This document shows, piece by piece, positions 1 through 9,245 of a DNA stretch of 64,000 nucleotides. Made by a program: the position numbers and the translations under genes. The stretch comes from Novosphingobium sp. SG751A (GTDB lineage Bacteria; Pseudomonadota; Alphaproteobacteria; Sphingomonadales; Sphingomonadaceae): the NCBI RefSeq assembly GCF_013149295.1, contig NZ_JABGCB010000003.1, forward strand, positions 58,631-122,630. Direction: 5' to 3'. Numbering within the stretch: the stretch's first letter is position 1; each line of letters begins with the position of its first letter. The notes under the pieces were generated by a model, which saw nothing but the letters and a program-made list of their open reading frames with translations, searched no databases and was not told where the DNA came from.

Positions 1-179
<179 letters not shown>

Positions 180-199
180 TCGCTGGAATAACAAAAAAG

Positions 200-232
200 A
201 AGGGCGGTGCCGGTTGGCGCCGCCCTTTCTTT
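200..232 (+). terminator. Rho-independent terminator after the aldehyde dehydrogenase
   Basis: A 12-bp stem with one G-T pair (200-211 with 216-227) closes a GGTT loop and runs into TTTCTTT. It lies 20 bases after the dehydrogenase stop and ends 30 bases before the stop of the convergent VanZ gene. Confidence 0.9.
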
Positions 233-262
233 ATGCCCATCCGAGCCGATGCCCGTTTTCGG

Positions 263-619
263 TCATCTTAAAGATGCTCTAAAGCGGCCGATCAGGCCAG
301 TGAGGGCGAGCATGGCCGATGTTGCCGCCATATCGGCCACCCAATCGCGCCAGTCGCAATCACGGTGCAGTTCCGGGATGGCCTGAAACACCTCGATCAG
401 CGCTCCAAACAGCGCCATGCGTTCCAGCAGGCGCATGGCGGGCATGGCCGGATAGGCCATCCGCGCCACCAGTGTCAGCACAGCAAAGGCGGTCATATGG
501 GTGAATTTGTCGCCCATACGGTCAATCGGCATCTGCGGCGGATTGGGCGAAAGCGCCATGAAGACCGTAAAGGCCAGCAGCGGCCAGAGTGCCCAACGTG
601 CCATATATCCAAGCTTCAT
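263..619 (-). CDS. VanZ-like small membrane protein
   Basis: A 118-residue protein with about four hydrophobic segments (roughly residues 9-25, 41-56, 65-82 and 95-111). Segments DKFTHMTAFAVLTL and EVFQ...RDCDWRDWVADM resemble the conserved D/H and RDxxDxxAN-like patches of the VanZ family. VanZ proteins are small membrane proteins; the founding member raises teicoplanin resistance, but most homologues have no known role. The gene stands alone, between the aldehyde dehydrogenase terminator and the DUF4919 gene upstream. The family call is fairly secure; no function is claimed. Confidence 0.8.
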   Translation of the reverse strand: MKLGYMARWALWPLLAFTVFMALSPNPPQMPIDRMGDKFTHMTAFAVLTLVARMAYPAMPAMRLLERMALFGALIEVFQAIPELHRDCDWRDWVADMAATSAMLALTGLIGRFRASLR

Positions 620-698
620 ACGACCCTCACTGCGCCCACGACCTCACTCTGTCCCTTTGCCGATCACGGGCCAAGGCACCAATCGCGGCCAGGTTGAT

Positions 699-1322
699 TT
701 AGAATTGCTTCCCAAAGAACGCGTCGATGTTGAACCACACTTCGCGCGCCGGTTTACCCTCGCGGGCGTTGATCGTGAATACGTCGAAATTGTGCCCGTC
801 CTTGGGCACCAGCGCCTGCCGCTCCGGTATCAGCCCCATGGTCATCAGGATGCGATATTCCTCGGGCACATTCACGGCGTTGAACGCATCCTCGGCTGAG
901 GTTCCCTTATGCCCTCCGGCGATGGAGCGCAGCAGGCCCATGGCGATCCGGTTTTGCCGCTCCGCCTCGGCGGGCTGTTCAAGCGTGCGATGGATGTGGG
1001 CGGCCATCATATGCGGCAGAAAATCGGTCCAGTCCTGCACTATTCGGGCCTTGGCAAGCGCCAGTGCCTTGTCCGGTTCCTGCTGATAGAGTTCCTCGGC
1101 CTTTTGCCGCGTTTCCCAATTGCTGCCGAAAAATCCCGAAGCCACGGTCGCCTGTTTGCGGAGCCAGCCATAATCGACGTCCGCATCCCCGTTCTCGGCC
1201 TTGGCAATCGCGGCTTTATACCCTGCTTCGTCAAACTTTTCTTTGGCAAAGACTGGGTTGGCGGCCAGAGCGGCCGCCGCCATGATGGCCGTTGCAACGC
1301 GAACGGGGAAACGAATGTTCAT
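699..1322 (-). CDS. Exported DUF4919-type protein
   Basis: A 207-residue protein beginning with a typical Sec signal peptide (residues 1-26, cleavage likely after NPVFA). The mature part is mostly helical, with a tetratricopeptide-like feel around residues 70-140. It ends in the conserved pattern [14 protein letters not shown]...[12 protein letters not shown], which I recognise from the DUF4919 family of sphingomonads. No catalytic residues are evident. Its ATG overlaps the ispG stop by four bases, so it is very probably co-transcribed and translationally coupled with ispG. I see no functional link to isoprenoid synthesis. Confidence 0.8.
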   Translation of the reverse strand: MNIRFPVRVATAIMAAAALAANPVFAKEKFDEAGYKAAIAKAENGDADVDYGWLRKQATVASGFFGSNWETRQKAEELYQQEPDKALALAKARIVQDWTDFLPHMMAAHIHRTLEQPAEAERQNRIAMGLLRSIAGGHKGTSAEDAFNAVNVPEEYRILMTMGLIPERQALVPKDGHNFDVFTINAREGKPAREVWFNIDAFFGKQF

Positions 1323-2443
1323 TCCGCCGCTTCGGTTTCCACAGTCGCCGCCTCGATCTCGGCCGCTTTGGCCTCGACCAGCTTGACGATATGTTCGAGC
1401 ATATCCTCGCTCTGCACCGTGTGGTCGGTCACGCCCGAGAGATAGACCATATGCTTGCCATTGCCGCCGCCCGTCAGGCCAATGTCGGTTTCGCGCGCCT
1501 CGCCCGGACCATTGACGACGCAGCCCAGCACCGAGAGCGAGAGCGGGGTCTTGATGTGGCTGAGGCGGGTTTCCAGCGCCTCGACGGTCTTGATGACGTC
1601 AAAGCCCTGACGCGCGCAGGAGGGGCACGAAACCACCCGCACGCCGCGCGTGCGCAGGCCCAGAGACTTGAGGATCTCAAAACCGACGCGCACTTCTTCC
1701 TCCGGCGGGGCCGAGAGCGAAACGCGGATCGTGTCGCCGATCCCGGCCCACAGCAGATTGCCCATGCCGATGGCGCTTTTCACGGTGCCGCCGATCAGGC
1801 CGCCCGCCTCGGTGATGCCCAGATGCAGCGGGCAATCGACCGCATCGGCCAGCCCCATATAGGCAGAGACGGCCAGGAACACGTCCGAAGCCTTCACCGC
1901 CACCTTATATTCGTGGAAGTCGTGGTCCTGAAGCAGCTTGATATGATCGAGCGCGGATTCGATCAGCGCCTCGGGGCAGGGCTCGCCATATTTTTCCAGC
2001 AGGTCCTTTTCCAAAGACCCTGCGTTCACGCCGATGCGGATCGAGCAGCCATTGGCCTTGGCCGCGCGCACCACTTCGGCCACGCGGTCAGACCCGCCGA
2101 TATTGCCGGGGTTGATGCGCAGACAGGCCGCGCCCGCATCGGCCGCTTCCAGAGCGCGCTTATAATGGAAATGGATGTCGGCCACCAAAGGCACCCGCGA
2201 GGCGCGCGCGATCTGCTTGAAGGCCGCCGTCGATTCGACATCGGGGCAGGACACGCGCACAATATCGGCGCCCGCTTCTTCGCAGCGGCGGATCTGGTCG
2301 ATCGTGGCCACCGCATCGCTGGTCAGCGTGTTGGTCATGGTCTGGACCGCGATAGGCGCATCGCCGCCGATGGGAACCTTGCCGACCATGATCTGACGGC
2401 TTTGACGGCGGGCGATATCACGCCAGGGACGGACTGAGGACAT
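1319..2443 (-). CDS. ispG: 4-hydroxy-3-methylbut-2-enyl diphosphate synthase (flavodoxin)
   Basis: IspG (GcpE) converts methylerythritol cyclodiphosphate to HMBPP, the penultimate step of the MEP isoprenoid pathway, using a [4Fe-4S] cluster. The 374-residue protein starts [20 protein letters not shown], has the TIM-barrel part to about residue 265, and carries the cluster ligands in [11 protein letters not shown] (Cys273, Cys276) and [11 protein letters not shown] (Cys308, Glu315). Length and domain order match the short bacterial form. A Glu/Ala-rich tail follows residue 355. The downstream DUF4919 gene overlaps by 4 bp. Upstream lies a 167-bp gap with two palindromes, so the start near 2443 probably has its own promoter. 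Confidence 0.97.
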   Translation of the reverse strand: MSSVRPWRDIARRQSRQIMVGKVPIGGDAPIAVQTMTNTLTSDAVATIDQIRRCEEAGADIVRVSCPDVESTAAFKQIARASRVPLVADIHFHYKRALEAADAGAACLRINPGNIGGSDRVAEVVRAAKANGCSIRIGVNAGSLEKDLLEKYGEPCPEALIESALDHIKLLQDHDFHEYKVAVKASDVFLAVSAYMGLADAVDCPLHLGITEAGGLIGGTVKSAIGMGNLLWAGIGDTIRVSLSAPPEEEVRVGFEILKSLGLRTRGVRVVSCPSCARQGFDVIKTVEALETRLSHIKTPLSLSVLGCVVNGPGEARETDIGLTGGGNGKHMVYLSGVTDHTVQSEDMLEHIVKLVEAKAAEIEAATVETEAAE

Positions 2444-2509
2444 GGGGGCAACTCCTTTGTTCTGGCCCTATAGCGCATTGGCCCTGCGTCGCAAATGTAG
2501 AGTCTGTTG

Positions 2510-2533
2510 AGGAAATCGCCTCCGCGATTTCCT
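2510..2533. repeat. 24-bp palindrome upstream of ispG
   Basis: AGGAAATCGC (2510-2519) and GCGATTTCCT (2524-2533) are perfect inverted arms around a CTCC loop. It lies between the GNAT gene end and ispG. With three T after the right arm it could act as a weak terminator, but it also looks like a short dispersed palindrome. Only one copy is in the window. Confidence 0.6.
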
Positions 2534-2549
2534 TTCGGCATCGGCCGTC

Positions 2550-2604
2550 TCCCCCCGCCCTGCCGCCCAATAGCCTACTCTGAAAGGGTGGCAGGGCAGG
2601 GGGA
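2550..2604. repeat. Long GC-rich inverted repeat between the GNAT gene and ispG
   Basis: Arms 2550-2568 and 2586-2604 are 19 bases long and pair except for two mismatched or wobble positions, around a 17-base loop. There is no T-run on the minus strand, where both flanking genes are encoded, so it is not a classical terminator for the GNAT operon. It may be a transcript-end stabiliser or a REP-like element. Confidence 0.6.
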
Positions 2605-2610
2605 GAGGTT

Positions 2611-3066
2611 TTACAGATTCCGGCTCATGCACAGGCTGTAGTCATCGGTGGTGTAATCGGCAAAGGCGGGGCATTCGCTAAAGCCCTCGCTCTCATACAA
2701 TCGCCGCGCCGGGATAAAGGCTTCGGGCTTGCCGGTTTCCAGCAAGACCTGCCGGTATCCGCGACCGCGCGCCACCGCGATCAGGTGATGCAGGATGGCC
2801 CGCCCGATGCCGCGCCCCAGATAGTCGGGCGCCACGCGCATGGATTTCAATTCGCCGCGCGCCGCATCAAGATGCCGGATCGCCCCGCATCCGGCCAGTT
2901 CACCATCAACCCATGCCGAATAGAAAGTGACATCGCTCGCGCGCAGCCGCTCGATGGGCATCGCATGCACCTTGTCGGCGGGCGACCAGCGGTGCATCTG
3001 ATCGAGATGCCAGGTCAGCAATCGGGCGATTTCCGGCCCGCTCAGGTCATCTTCGCGGATGTTCAT
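2611..3066 (-). CDS. GNAT-family N-acetyltransferase
   Basis: A 151-residue acetyltransferase. The acetyl-CoA binding motif A is clear: LKSMRVAPDYLGRGIGRAIL (about residues 73-92), with the R/QxxGxG/A pattern as LGRGIG. It is followed by LLETG and a C-terminal YESEGFSECPAF segment, typical of the YsnE/PhnO-like GNAT subgroup. The substrate is unknown. Its start codon overlaps the stop of the RDD gene by 4 bp, making it the last gene of the seven-gene MoxR operon. That position is not conserved knowledge, so its role in the module is uncertain. Confidence 0.85.
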   Translation of the reverse strand: MNIREDDLSGPEIARLLTWHLDQMHRWSPADKVHAMPIERLRASDVTFYSAWVDGELAGCGAIRHLDAARGELKSMRVAPDYLGRGIGRAILHHLIAVARGRGYRQVLLETGKPEAFIPARRLYESEGFSECPAFADYTTDDYSLCMSRNL

Positions 3067-3980
3067 CGTCCTGCTCCGTCAAATTTGTCCATCTTGCGTC
3101 GGCCAAAGCGCAGGCCCTGTTCGAGCCGCGCCCGCAGCGCGGTGTAATAGGCGTCGAGGAAGCGGCGGACCTCATCGCCCTGCGGCGCGTTCCATCCGAT
3201 TTTGGCGCAGATCGCATGGGCCACCGCCTCCATCGCATCATGGTGCCCCTCGCGCAAAACCCGTTCCAGCGTCTGCAATTCATACTCGCCATAGACCGCC
3301 AGTTCGGCGGGGCCAAAGGCATAGTCGGGCGGGGCCTCATGCGCGCCCGGTTTTGCGCTCAGGGCCTGTTCCAGCCGGGCGCGGGGGGCCTCGACCACCC
3401 ACGTCCCCGCGATCATGTCGCCCGCGCGCAATCGGTCGCGGTTGAACAGGGGAAACAGCGCAAAGAGCAGGAACCACCCCGCCGCCGCCCAATTGACCAT
3501 GCCCGCCGATGGACCGCCCGCCATTGAACTGCCCAGAGCGGAAAACACCGCGACCATCGGCAGAAAGATCTCGATATCGCGCAGCAGATTGCGCGCAAGC
3601 ACCATTTCGGTCGTCAGTCGCGCCCCATCGCGCGCGGCAATCCGCAGGCCCAGCATCCTCTTGCCCGGTGTCGCGCCGCGCGGCCCCAGTTCAAAGATCA
3701 GAAACCAGCCATTGCGCAGCAGAAACATCAGCGCGGTCCACAGGATGAAGAGGAATTGCGCGGCATGGCGGGCATCGGGTCGCTTCGTCCACTGGCCCAG
3801 CCCCGATTGCGTATAGACCAGCGCCAATATCGCCCCCAGCAGGATCGCGCCGATACAGGCCAGATCCACCGCCAGCGCCCCCAGCCGCGCCGAGCGCCCC
3901 GCCAGCGTAAAGCGCAGGGTCAGCCCCTCGGGCGTGACAATCTCGCGCTGATCGGGCCGCAAGTGGCTCTCGGGGCTCAT
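3063..3980 (-). CDS. RDD-family membrane protein
   Basis: The start is placed at the ATG giving MSPESHLRPDQREI because this ATG overlaps the SpoIIM-like stop by 4 bp; a longer open frame upstream only shadows that gene. The product has 305 residues. An RDD domain covers about residues 15-165: the opening TLAGRSARLGALAVDLACIG has an R...D pattern, and PGKRMLGLRI is the usual signature after the second helix. There are three or four membrane segments. The remaining ~130 residues are soluble, rich in charged helices and unique to this context. RDD proteins are suspected transport or exchange proteins. Here the gene belongs to the MoxR/DUF58/SpoIIM module. Confidence 0.85.
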   Translation of the reverse strand: MSPESHLRPDQREIVTPEGLTLRFTLAGRSARLGALAVDLACIGAILLGAILALVYTQSGLGQWTKRPDARHAAQFLFILWTALMFLLRNGWFLIFELGPRGATPGKRMLGLRIAARDGARLTTEMVLARNLLRDIEIFLPMVAVFSALGSSMAGGPSAGMVNWAAAGWFLLFALFPLFNRDRLRAGDMIAGTWVVEAPRARLEQALSAKPGAHEAPPDYAFGPAELAVYGEYELQTLERVLREGHHDAMEAVAHAICAKIGWNAPQGDEVRRFLDAYYTALRARLEQGLRFGRRKMDKFDGAGR

Positions 3981-5023
3981 TTGCGCGCACCAAACACAAA
4001 GAAATAGACCAGCCAGAAGGTCAGCATAAAGCCCCCGACGAGGAGCCTTTGCGGCGTCGAATCGATCAATTGCCGTGCAAACCCTTCGAGCATCCCGGCC
4101 ACCAGCAGCATCAGCACCACGCCCAGCATCACCGGCGCGGTCCGTCGCCCTGCCGCCGCCGTGCTGGCCATCACCGAGAACTCGCCCGGAAAGGCGATGG
4201 CGCGCCCGATATGGATGCCGCTGGCCCCGGCCAGCAGGATGGCGAACAATTCGGTTGTGCCATGGATCGCGATCCATGCCGAGAAATCGAACAGCAGTCC
4301 CTTGCCGTGAAACAGCCAGAGCATCGCGCCCAGCATCCCGCTGTTTTGCAGCAGCAGCAGCACGCTGGGCAGGCCGATGGCAAAGCCCAGCGCGAAACAC
4401 AGGATGGCGATCTGGGCATTATGGCCGAACAGATAGGCGGCAAAGGCGGCCAGCGCGTCCTGATCCTGTCCGCCAAACAGGGTTTCGCGCAATTGTTTGG
4501 CCGATGCGCCGGGGTTGCGCTCGGGGTCTTGCCCGGCCAGCATCCCATAGAGCGAGGGATCATGGGCCACCATCATCCACCCCGCCGCCACGCCTGCCAC
4601 CATCAGCGCCAGCGCGATCAGGATGTCAAAGCGGATCGCGCGCACCGCCCGGCTCCACCCGCCAAGGATGAAGCCCATGAACCAGCCCCGGAAATTCTCG
4701 CGCGGGCCATAGGTGATGAACCATGCCCTTTGCGCCAGCGCTTCCAGATAGGCGAGGGCTGCGGCATCAAGGCTGGTTTCGCGGGCCACCGCAAGGCTGG
4801 AGGCCAATTGACGATAAAGCACCGGCAGATCGAGCAGATCGGCATCCGACAGGCGCCGCAGCCGTCCTTGCTCCACCGCCGTGACGATGGCCTCCAGCCG
4901 CCGCCAGTCGCCCTCGCGGGCCTGACGAAAGCGGTCGGAGCGCAGGGTGGCGGGCGGGGCGGGTTGGGCCTGCGCGGGCCCTGCGCGAAAACGGGCGCGG
5001 ATAAGCTCTGGCCAGTTCCTCAT
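3977..5023 (-). CDS. SpoIIM-family (DUF95) membrane protein
   Basis: A 348-residue protein of the stage II sporulation protein M family. The host does not sporulate; in proteobacteria these proteins are coded beside MoxR and DUF58 genes. The N-terminal ~115 residues are soluble and end in FITYGPRENFRGWF, a typical entry to the membrane part. About five to six hydrophobic segments follow (near residues 120-150, 200-255, 265-290, 300-350). The conserved GFAIGLPSVLLLLQNSGMLG and HGTTELFAILLAGASG stretches are family hallmarks. Both neighbours overlap it by 4 bp. Function is unknown; a membrane partner of the MoxR/DUF58 pair is a reasonable inference. Confidence 0.88.
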   Translation of the reverse strand: MRNWPELIRARFRAGPAQAQPAPPATLRSDRFRQAREGDWRRLEAIVTAVEQGRLRRLSDADLLDLPVLYRQLASSLAVARETSLDAAALAYLEALAQRAWFITYGPRENFRGWFMGFILGGWSRAVRAIRFDILIALALMVAGVAAGWMMVAHDPSLYGMLAGQDPERNPGASAKQLRETLFGGQDQDALAAFAAYLFGHNAQIAILCFALGFAIGLPSVLLLLQNSGMLGAMLWLFHGKGLLFDFSAWIAIHGTTELFAILLAGASGIHIGRAIAFPGEFSVMASTAAAGRRTAPVMLGVVLMLLVAGMLEGFARQLIDSTPQRLLVGGFMLTFWLVYFFVFGARK

Positions 5024-6366
5024 CCGATCCCTCCCCGGCTGCGGATGGCCATATAGGCGTCGAGCAGGCGTGCGCCCACCGCGTCATGCGCGGCCTCGAC
5101 CACATCGACCCCCATCGCGCGCAGCCGCATCAGCACCCATTCGCGCTGGCGCAGCAAGGCGCTTGCCGCCACCGATCCGCCCAGCGCCTCCATATCGACC
5201 ACCTCGCCGCCCGCCAGCGTTTCGAGTTCCTCGTCGCGCAGGCAGACGAACAGCACCCGATGGCGCGCGATCAGCCGCCCGATCGATTCGATCATCAGCT
5301 CGGCGCTGGTGGGATCGGCAAATTCGGAGAAGACCACGATGAGCGAGCGCCGCGCCAGTTGCTGGGCCAATGTGGACAGGGCCAGCGTGAAATTGGCCTC
5401 GCGCGCGGTGTAATCCAGATCGGCCGCCGCGCTGCGAAGGCGGTGAAAATCGCGCGTGTCGGCCACAAAGGGCGTGGAGACGATCACCCGCGCGGCAAAG
5501 CCGAAAAGCGAGACCCGGTCGCCCCCTTTGAGCGCGACCCACGCCATTTGCAGCGCCGCGCTGACCGCCCGATCCAGCCTTGGCAGGCCCGCCACCGGCT
5601 CGCACATGGCCGCCCCGCAATCCATCGCCAGCACGATGGGGTTGTTGCGCTCGACCTCATATTCCTTGGCATAGAGATGGGCGTGGCGGGCCGAGACTTT
5701 CCAGTCGATGCGGCGACGGTCCATGCCGGGCTGATATTCGGTCAGCGTCTCGAACATCTGCCCTTCGCCGCGCAGCCGCCGCGCGATCAGGCCCAGCGAG
5801 GCGTCGCGCAGATAGGTCTGCATCGTGGGGCCGCGCAGGGCTGCCACCGAGGGCAGTACGCGCACCGAGGCATCCACCTCGCGCCGCTCAATCCGCATGG
5901 CAAGGCCCAGCGGCCCGCGCCAGCGCAGCCAGAGCGTGTCGATAGCGCCATGGCAACGGCGGCTGGGGGTGAAAGGGGCCCGCGCTTCCTCGCCGGTCAG
6001 GGTGGCGCTCAGCTTACCCCCCGGCGCAAGGCGCGGGTCGAGGGCGAGGGCGGCCTCCATTTGGGCGGGCCGCGACAGGCGGGCGCGGATGGTGATCGCC
6101 GCGCTCTGGCCGATTTCGGCCTCGGCGGGGGCGGAGATATGGGCCTCCTCCAGCCGTCCGGCCAGCGCCCCATCGACCAGCACCAGCCCCAGCAGCAACA
6201 GGCCCAGCAAGGGTGCGGCAATCCACAGCGCCGGAACAAACCCGGCCAGCACCACCGCCACCGGCCCCAGCGCGACCAGCGCCAGCACGCAGCGCGGCGC
6301 GGGCGCCACGCCGGGGCGCATCAGAGCGGCGGCAAGGCGCAGTCCGGGGGCGATCCGGCCTATCAC
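5020..6366 (-). CDS. DUF58 domain protein (von Willebrand A-like)
   Basis: The likely start is GTG at 6366, one base after the MoxR stop, giving VIGRIAPGLRL and 448 residues. An upstream ATG at 6432 would add 22 residues inside moxR and is less likely. Two membrane segments lie near residues 27-65, then an immunoglobulin-like region. The DUF58 signature around residues 190-225 reads ETLTEYQPGMDRRRIDWKVS and then ARHAHLYAKEYEVERN. The C-terminal vWA-like fold includes VLAMDCGAAM in place of the usual DxSxSM metal site, so metal binding may be altered. DUF58 proteins are co-encoded with MoxR ATPases and thought to be their substrates or adaptors. Confidence 0.88.
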   Translation of the reverse strand: MIGRIAPGLRLAAALMRPGVAPAPRCVLALVALGPVAVVLAGFVPALWIAAPLLGLLLLGLVLVDGALAGRLEEAHISAPAEAEIGQSAAITIRARLSRPAQMEAALALDPRLAPGGKLSATLTGEEARAPFTPSRRCHGAIDTLWLRWRGPLGLAMRIERREVDASVRVLPSVAALRGPTMQTYLRDASLGLIARRLRGEGQMFETLTEYQPGMDRRRIDWKVSARHAHLYAKEYEVERNNPIVLAMDCGAAMCEPVAGLPRLDRAVSAALQMAWVALKGGDRVSLFGFAARVIVSTPFVADTRDFHRLRSAAADLDYTAREANFTLALSTLAQQLARRSLIVVFSEFADPTSAELMIESIGRLIARHRVLFVCLRDEELETLAGGEVVDMEALGGSVAASALLRQREWVLMRLRAMGVDVVEAAHDAVGARLLDAYMAIRSRGGIG

Positions 6367-6367
6367 T

Positions 6368-7321
6368 TCAGCGCGGCGCCTCGGTCCGGGCAATGATCTC
6401 GGCCACCAGCCCTTCGGCCTGCCGCCCCTCAATCTCGGCGGCGGGGGAAAGCAACAGGCGATGGCGCAGCACGGCGGGGGCCAGCGCTTTTACATCATCG
6501 GGCAGCACATAATCGCGGCCCCCCAACGCCGCCCGCGCCCGCGCCGCATGGGCCAGCAGCACGCCGGCACGCGGGGATGCGCCGCAGGACAGGTCGGCGC
6601 TTTCGCGCGTGGCGCGGATCAGGCGTACGATATAATCGACCAAAGGCTGGGCCAGCGTGATGCCAGCCACGGTCGCATTGGCGGCGGCCAATTGTTCGGG
6701 TGAAAGCACGGGGGCAATATCGGCCACCGACGCTTGCGCGCCATAGCGGGCGATGATCCGCGCCTCCTCCTGCGCATCGGGATAGGGGATGGTGAGCTTG
6801 AACAGGAAGCGGTCGAGCTGCGCCTCGGGCAGGGGATAGACGCCTTGGGATTCGATGGGGTTTTGCGTGGCCACCACCATGAAATGATCGGGCAGGCGGT
6901 GCGCCGTCCCGTCCAGCGTCACCCGCCGCTCCTGCATGGCTTCGAGCAGGGCGGCCTGCGTCTTGGGCGGGGTGCGGTTGATTTCATCGGCCAGCAGCAG
7001 GTCGCAAAAGATCGGCCCGCGCGTCAGGGTGAACTGGCTGGTCTGGAAATTGAACAGGTTGGAGCCGAGAATATCGCCCGGCATCAGATCGGGGGTGAAT
7101 TGAATCCGCCCGAATTGCAGGCCAAGCGTGGCGGCAAATGTCTGGGCCAACAGCGTCTTGGCGGTGCCGGGCGGGCCTTCGAGCAGGACATGGCCCCGCG
7201 CAAACAGCGCCACCAGCAGATGATCGACCGCATCGACCTGTCCGACCACCGCTTGCGCGATCCGGTCGCGGATGGCCCCGGCCAGATCCGAGAGGGCGGA
7301 AAGGGAGAGTGCTTCACTCAT
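6368..7321 (-). CDS. MoxR-family AAA+ ATPase
   Basis: A 317-residue MoxR AAA+ chaperone-like ATPase. Walker A is GPPGTAKT (residues 49-56) and Walker B is DLLLADEIN (107-115). Sensor 1 lies in VVATQNPIE and the arginine region in [11 protein letters not shown]-terminal lid domain carries the SPRAGV-like [15 protein letters not shown]. MoxR proteins remodel or mature partner proteins, classically together with a vWA protein; here the partner would be the adjacent DUF58 product. It overlaps the DUF4350 gene by 4 bp upstream and abuts DUF58 downstream, so all are one transcript. Confidence 0.93.
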   Translation of the reverse strand: MSEALSLSALSDLAGAIRDRIAQAVVGQVDAVDHLLVALFARGHVLLEGPPGTAKTLLAQTFAATLGLQFGRIQFTPDLMPGDILGSNLFNFQTSQFTLTRGPIFCDLLLADEINRTPPKTQAALLEAMQERRVTLDGTAHRLPDHFMVVATQNPIESQGVYPLPEAQLDRFLFKLTIPYPDAQEEARIIARYGAQASVADIAPVLSPEQLAAANATVAGITLAQPLVDYIVRLIRATRESADLSCGASPRAGVLLAHAARARAALGGRDYVLPDDVKALAPAVLRHRLLLSPAAEIEGRQAEGLVAEIIARTEAPR

Positions 7322-8529
7322 CGGGTCAATAACCTTTCGACATCATGCAACTGGCGCGCGGCGCGCAGGATTTCGGATGGGCGCCGCGCGGCGCGCAGGG
7401 CGGCGCTGGCGGCGGTATAGCTCAATTCTGGCGCGCGAGCAGACAGGGTGCGCTCGATGGCGGCGTCGATCATGGCCGGATCGCCATGGGGGGCAAGGCC
7501 CAGCGCCGCCGCGATCCGCCCCCGCGCCGCATCGGCATAGGGCGCGGGCAGCAGATGAAACCGCCGCGCCCGCGCGATCAGCCCGGCCGAATTCTCTGCC
7601 AGCGCCCGCTTGCCAAAGGCGATGTCGCGCGCCGGGGACAAGGGCGGACCAAAGCGCGCATAGGCCCGCCACAAGACCGCCACCCCGGCCAGAATCAGCG
7701 CCAGCGTGGCGGCCAGATAGGGCGGGGTAAAGGCCAGCGTGAGCAGATTGGGGGTCCGCCCATGGCCGTTGAGCGTGAGGTCGAAACGCACTTGCCTTTG
7801 GCCCGGCGGCAACAGGTCGTCGATCAGGCGCAGGGTGATGGCGGCGTTTTCCTCGCGCGCAAACCCGGCATTGTTGGCCAGATCGGGCTCAAAGATCAGC
7901 GCCAGCGGCGCGCCGTCCTGTTGGCGATAGGTGGCGGCCAGAATGCGGCCCCCGGCATCGACCACGCGGGGGGCCAGATTTTGGCCCGTCCCGCTCATCA
8001 CGTGGGCCGGAGCGAGCAGGGCGGCATGCGCGCCGCGCAGGTCGGCCGCGGGCGCGGCGGCGGGGCCAATGGTCACCCCCACATCGTCAAGGAAGCCTTC
8101 CCATTCGGGCGTGCGCGCCTTGCCCAGCCGGACCCAGCCGTCCTGCACGCCGGGCTGCCTTGTGTCGGCGCCGGTGGCCATCCATTTGGGGGTGATGACC
8201 AATACCGGCCCATAGCGGCGGTGAAGCGTGACGATGCGGTTGATGTCGGCCCCCTGCGCCTCGTGCGGCGGGGTCAGGATCAGCAGGCCGGGTTGGCGCA
8301 GGCCATTGTCGTCGCGGGCATAGTCGGTGTCATGGCCGGTCTGTTCGAGCAGGCGATAGAGGGCACCATAGCCGTTGAGCCCCCGCCCGCCGCCATGCGC
8401 GCCGCCATCATTGATATCGCCCGCCGCCACGCCCGCGCCGATCATCCACAGCATCGCCACCAGCAAGGCGCCGCCCGCCAGCACCAGCGCAAGGGCCGAC
8501 AGGGGCGAAAAGGGGCTGCGGGCGTTCAT
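7318..8529 (-). CDS. DUF4350 domain membrane protein
   Basis: A 403-residue protein with an N-terminal membrane segment (about residues 10-33) and a second one near residues 262-290. The region between is extracytoplasmic and holds the DUF4350 part, in which [20 protein letters not shown] and [13 protein letters not shown] are typical. After the second helix, [20 protein letters not shown] begins the conserved C-terminal cytoplasmic region. DUF4350 genes regularly sit between DUF4129 and MoxR genes. The domain resembles glutamine-amidotransferase-like folds, but I see no catalytic residue that I would trust. It overlaps moxR by 4 bp and the DUF4129 gene by 4 bp. Confidence 0.85.
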   Translation of the reverse strand: MNARSPFSPLSALALVLAGGALLVAMLWMIGAGVAAGDINDGGAHGGGRGLNGYGALYRLLEQTGHDTDYARDDNGLRQPGLLILTPPHEAQGADINRIVTLHRRYGPVLVITPKWMATGADTRQPGVQDGWVRLGKARTPEWEGFLDDVGVTIGPAAAPAADLRGAHAALLAPAHVMSGTGQNLAPRVVDAGGRILAATYRQQDGAPLALIFEPDLANNAGFAREENAAITLRLIDDLLPPGQRQVRFDLTLNGHGRTPNLLTLAFTPPYLAATLALILAGVAVLWRAYARFGPPLSPARDIAFGKRALAENSAGLIARARRFHLLPAPYADAARGRIAAALGLAPHGDPAMIDAAIERTLSARAPELSYTAASAALRAARRPSEILRAARQLHDVERLLTR

Positions 8530-9149
8530 GCCAGAGGGCGGGCCGCAAAATCGGCATAAGCAGCGCGGGCTGTCGCCCAGTCCTGTGCGCCAAGGGGGTG
8601 GAGCGCATAGCGCCCCTGTTCGACCAGCGCGGCGATCCGGCCAAAGGTGGCGCGTGCCGGGGCCGACAGAAAAGCCAGCGCGGCGATTTCGCGCGCGGTG
8701 CTGGCGGGCGTCAGGGCGCTGGGGCGGGCCGCGGCAATATGTTCGAGGCTGCGCAGCAGGAGCAGGTGGGTCGCCTCGTCAAAGCGGCCCTGCGCGGCCA
8801 GCGCATCGGCCTCGTCCAGCAGGGCGCGGGCGGCGGCGGCGTCGAGATGAAATTCCGGGGCGGGGGGGGCGGGGCGGCGCATGGCCCAAAGCCCGGCCCC
8901 GATCCGCCAGAGCAGCAGCGCCACGCCCAGCGCCAGCAGGCCGATCAGGATCTTTTCCATCACCGGCCATGACAGGCCCAGCGCCCGGCCCACCGGCTCG
9001 AACAGATCGCGCAGGAAACGGGCCAGCGCCTTGACCCAATCGGGCGTGGGCGCTGGGGTCCAGTTGGGCAGGGGGGTGAATTGCAGGTCGCGCGCATCGC
9101 GGATCGCGCGCCATGCTTGATGGGGTGTTTGGGACGCTGCTGCGCTCAC
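8526..9149 (-). CDS. DUF4129 domain membrane protein
   Basis: A 207-residue protein with one clear membrane helix (about residues 65-90) and a C-terminal cytoplasmic DUF4129 domain. That domain contains ALLDEADALAAQGRFDEATH followed by LLLLRSLEHIA and ALTPASTAREIA, the conserved helices of the family. It is the first gene of the DUF4129-DUF4350-MoxR-DUF58-SpoIIM-RDD-GNAT operon, in which every junction is an overlap of 4 bp or a one-base gap. That implies tight translational coupling and fixed stoichiometry. No biochemical function is known. The 96-bp gap to pheA upstream should hold its promoter unless it is read through. Confidence 0.85.
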   Translation of the reverse strand: MSAAASQTPHQAWRAIRDARDLQFTPLPNWTPAPTPDWVKALARFLRDLFEPVGRALGLSWPVMEKILIGLLALGVALLLWRIGAGLWAMRRPAPPAPEFHLDAAAARALLDEADALAAQGRFDEATHLLLLRSLEHIAAARPSALTPASTAREIAALAFLSAPARATFGRIAALVEQGRYALHPLGAQDWATARAAYADFAARPLA

Positions 9150-9245
9150 CTGACGTCTCTGTCCCGAATTGCCATCGCGGACAGGTTCTTACACGTCGTC
9201 AGGCCCAGCGCAAGCGATCACCCTTATGCGCGCAAGCGTGCAGCG

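Noticed and set aside
3981..4400. N-terminal extension of the RDD protein by 140 residues
   Set aside because: These codons lie inside the SpoIIM-like gene in another frame and read as low-complexity Arg/Ala sequence; the 4-bp overlap start is better.
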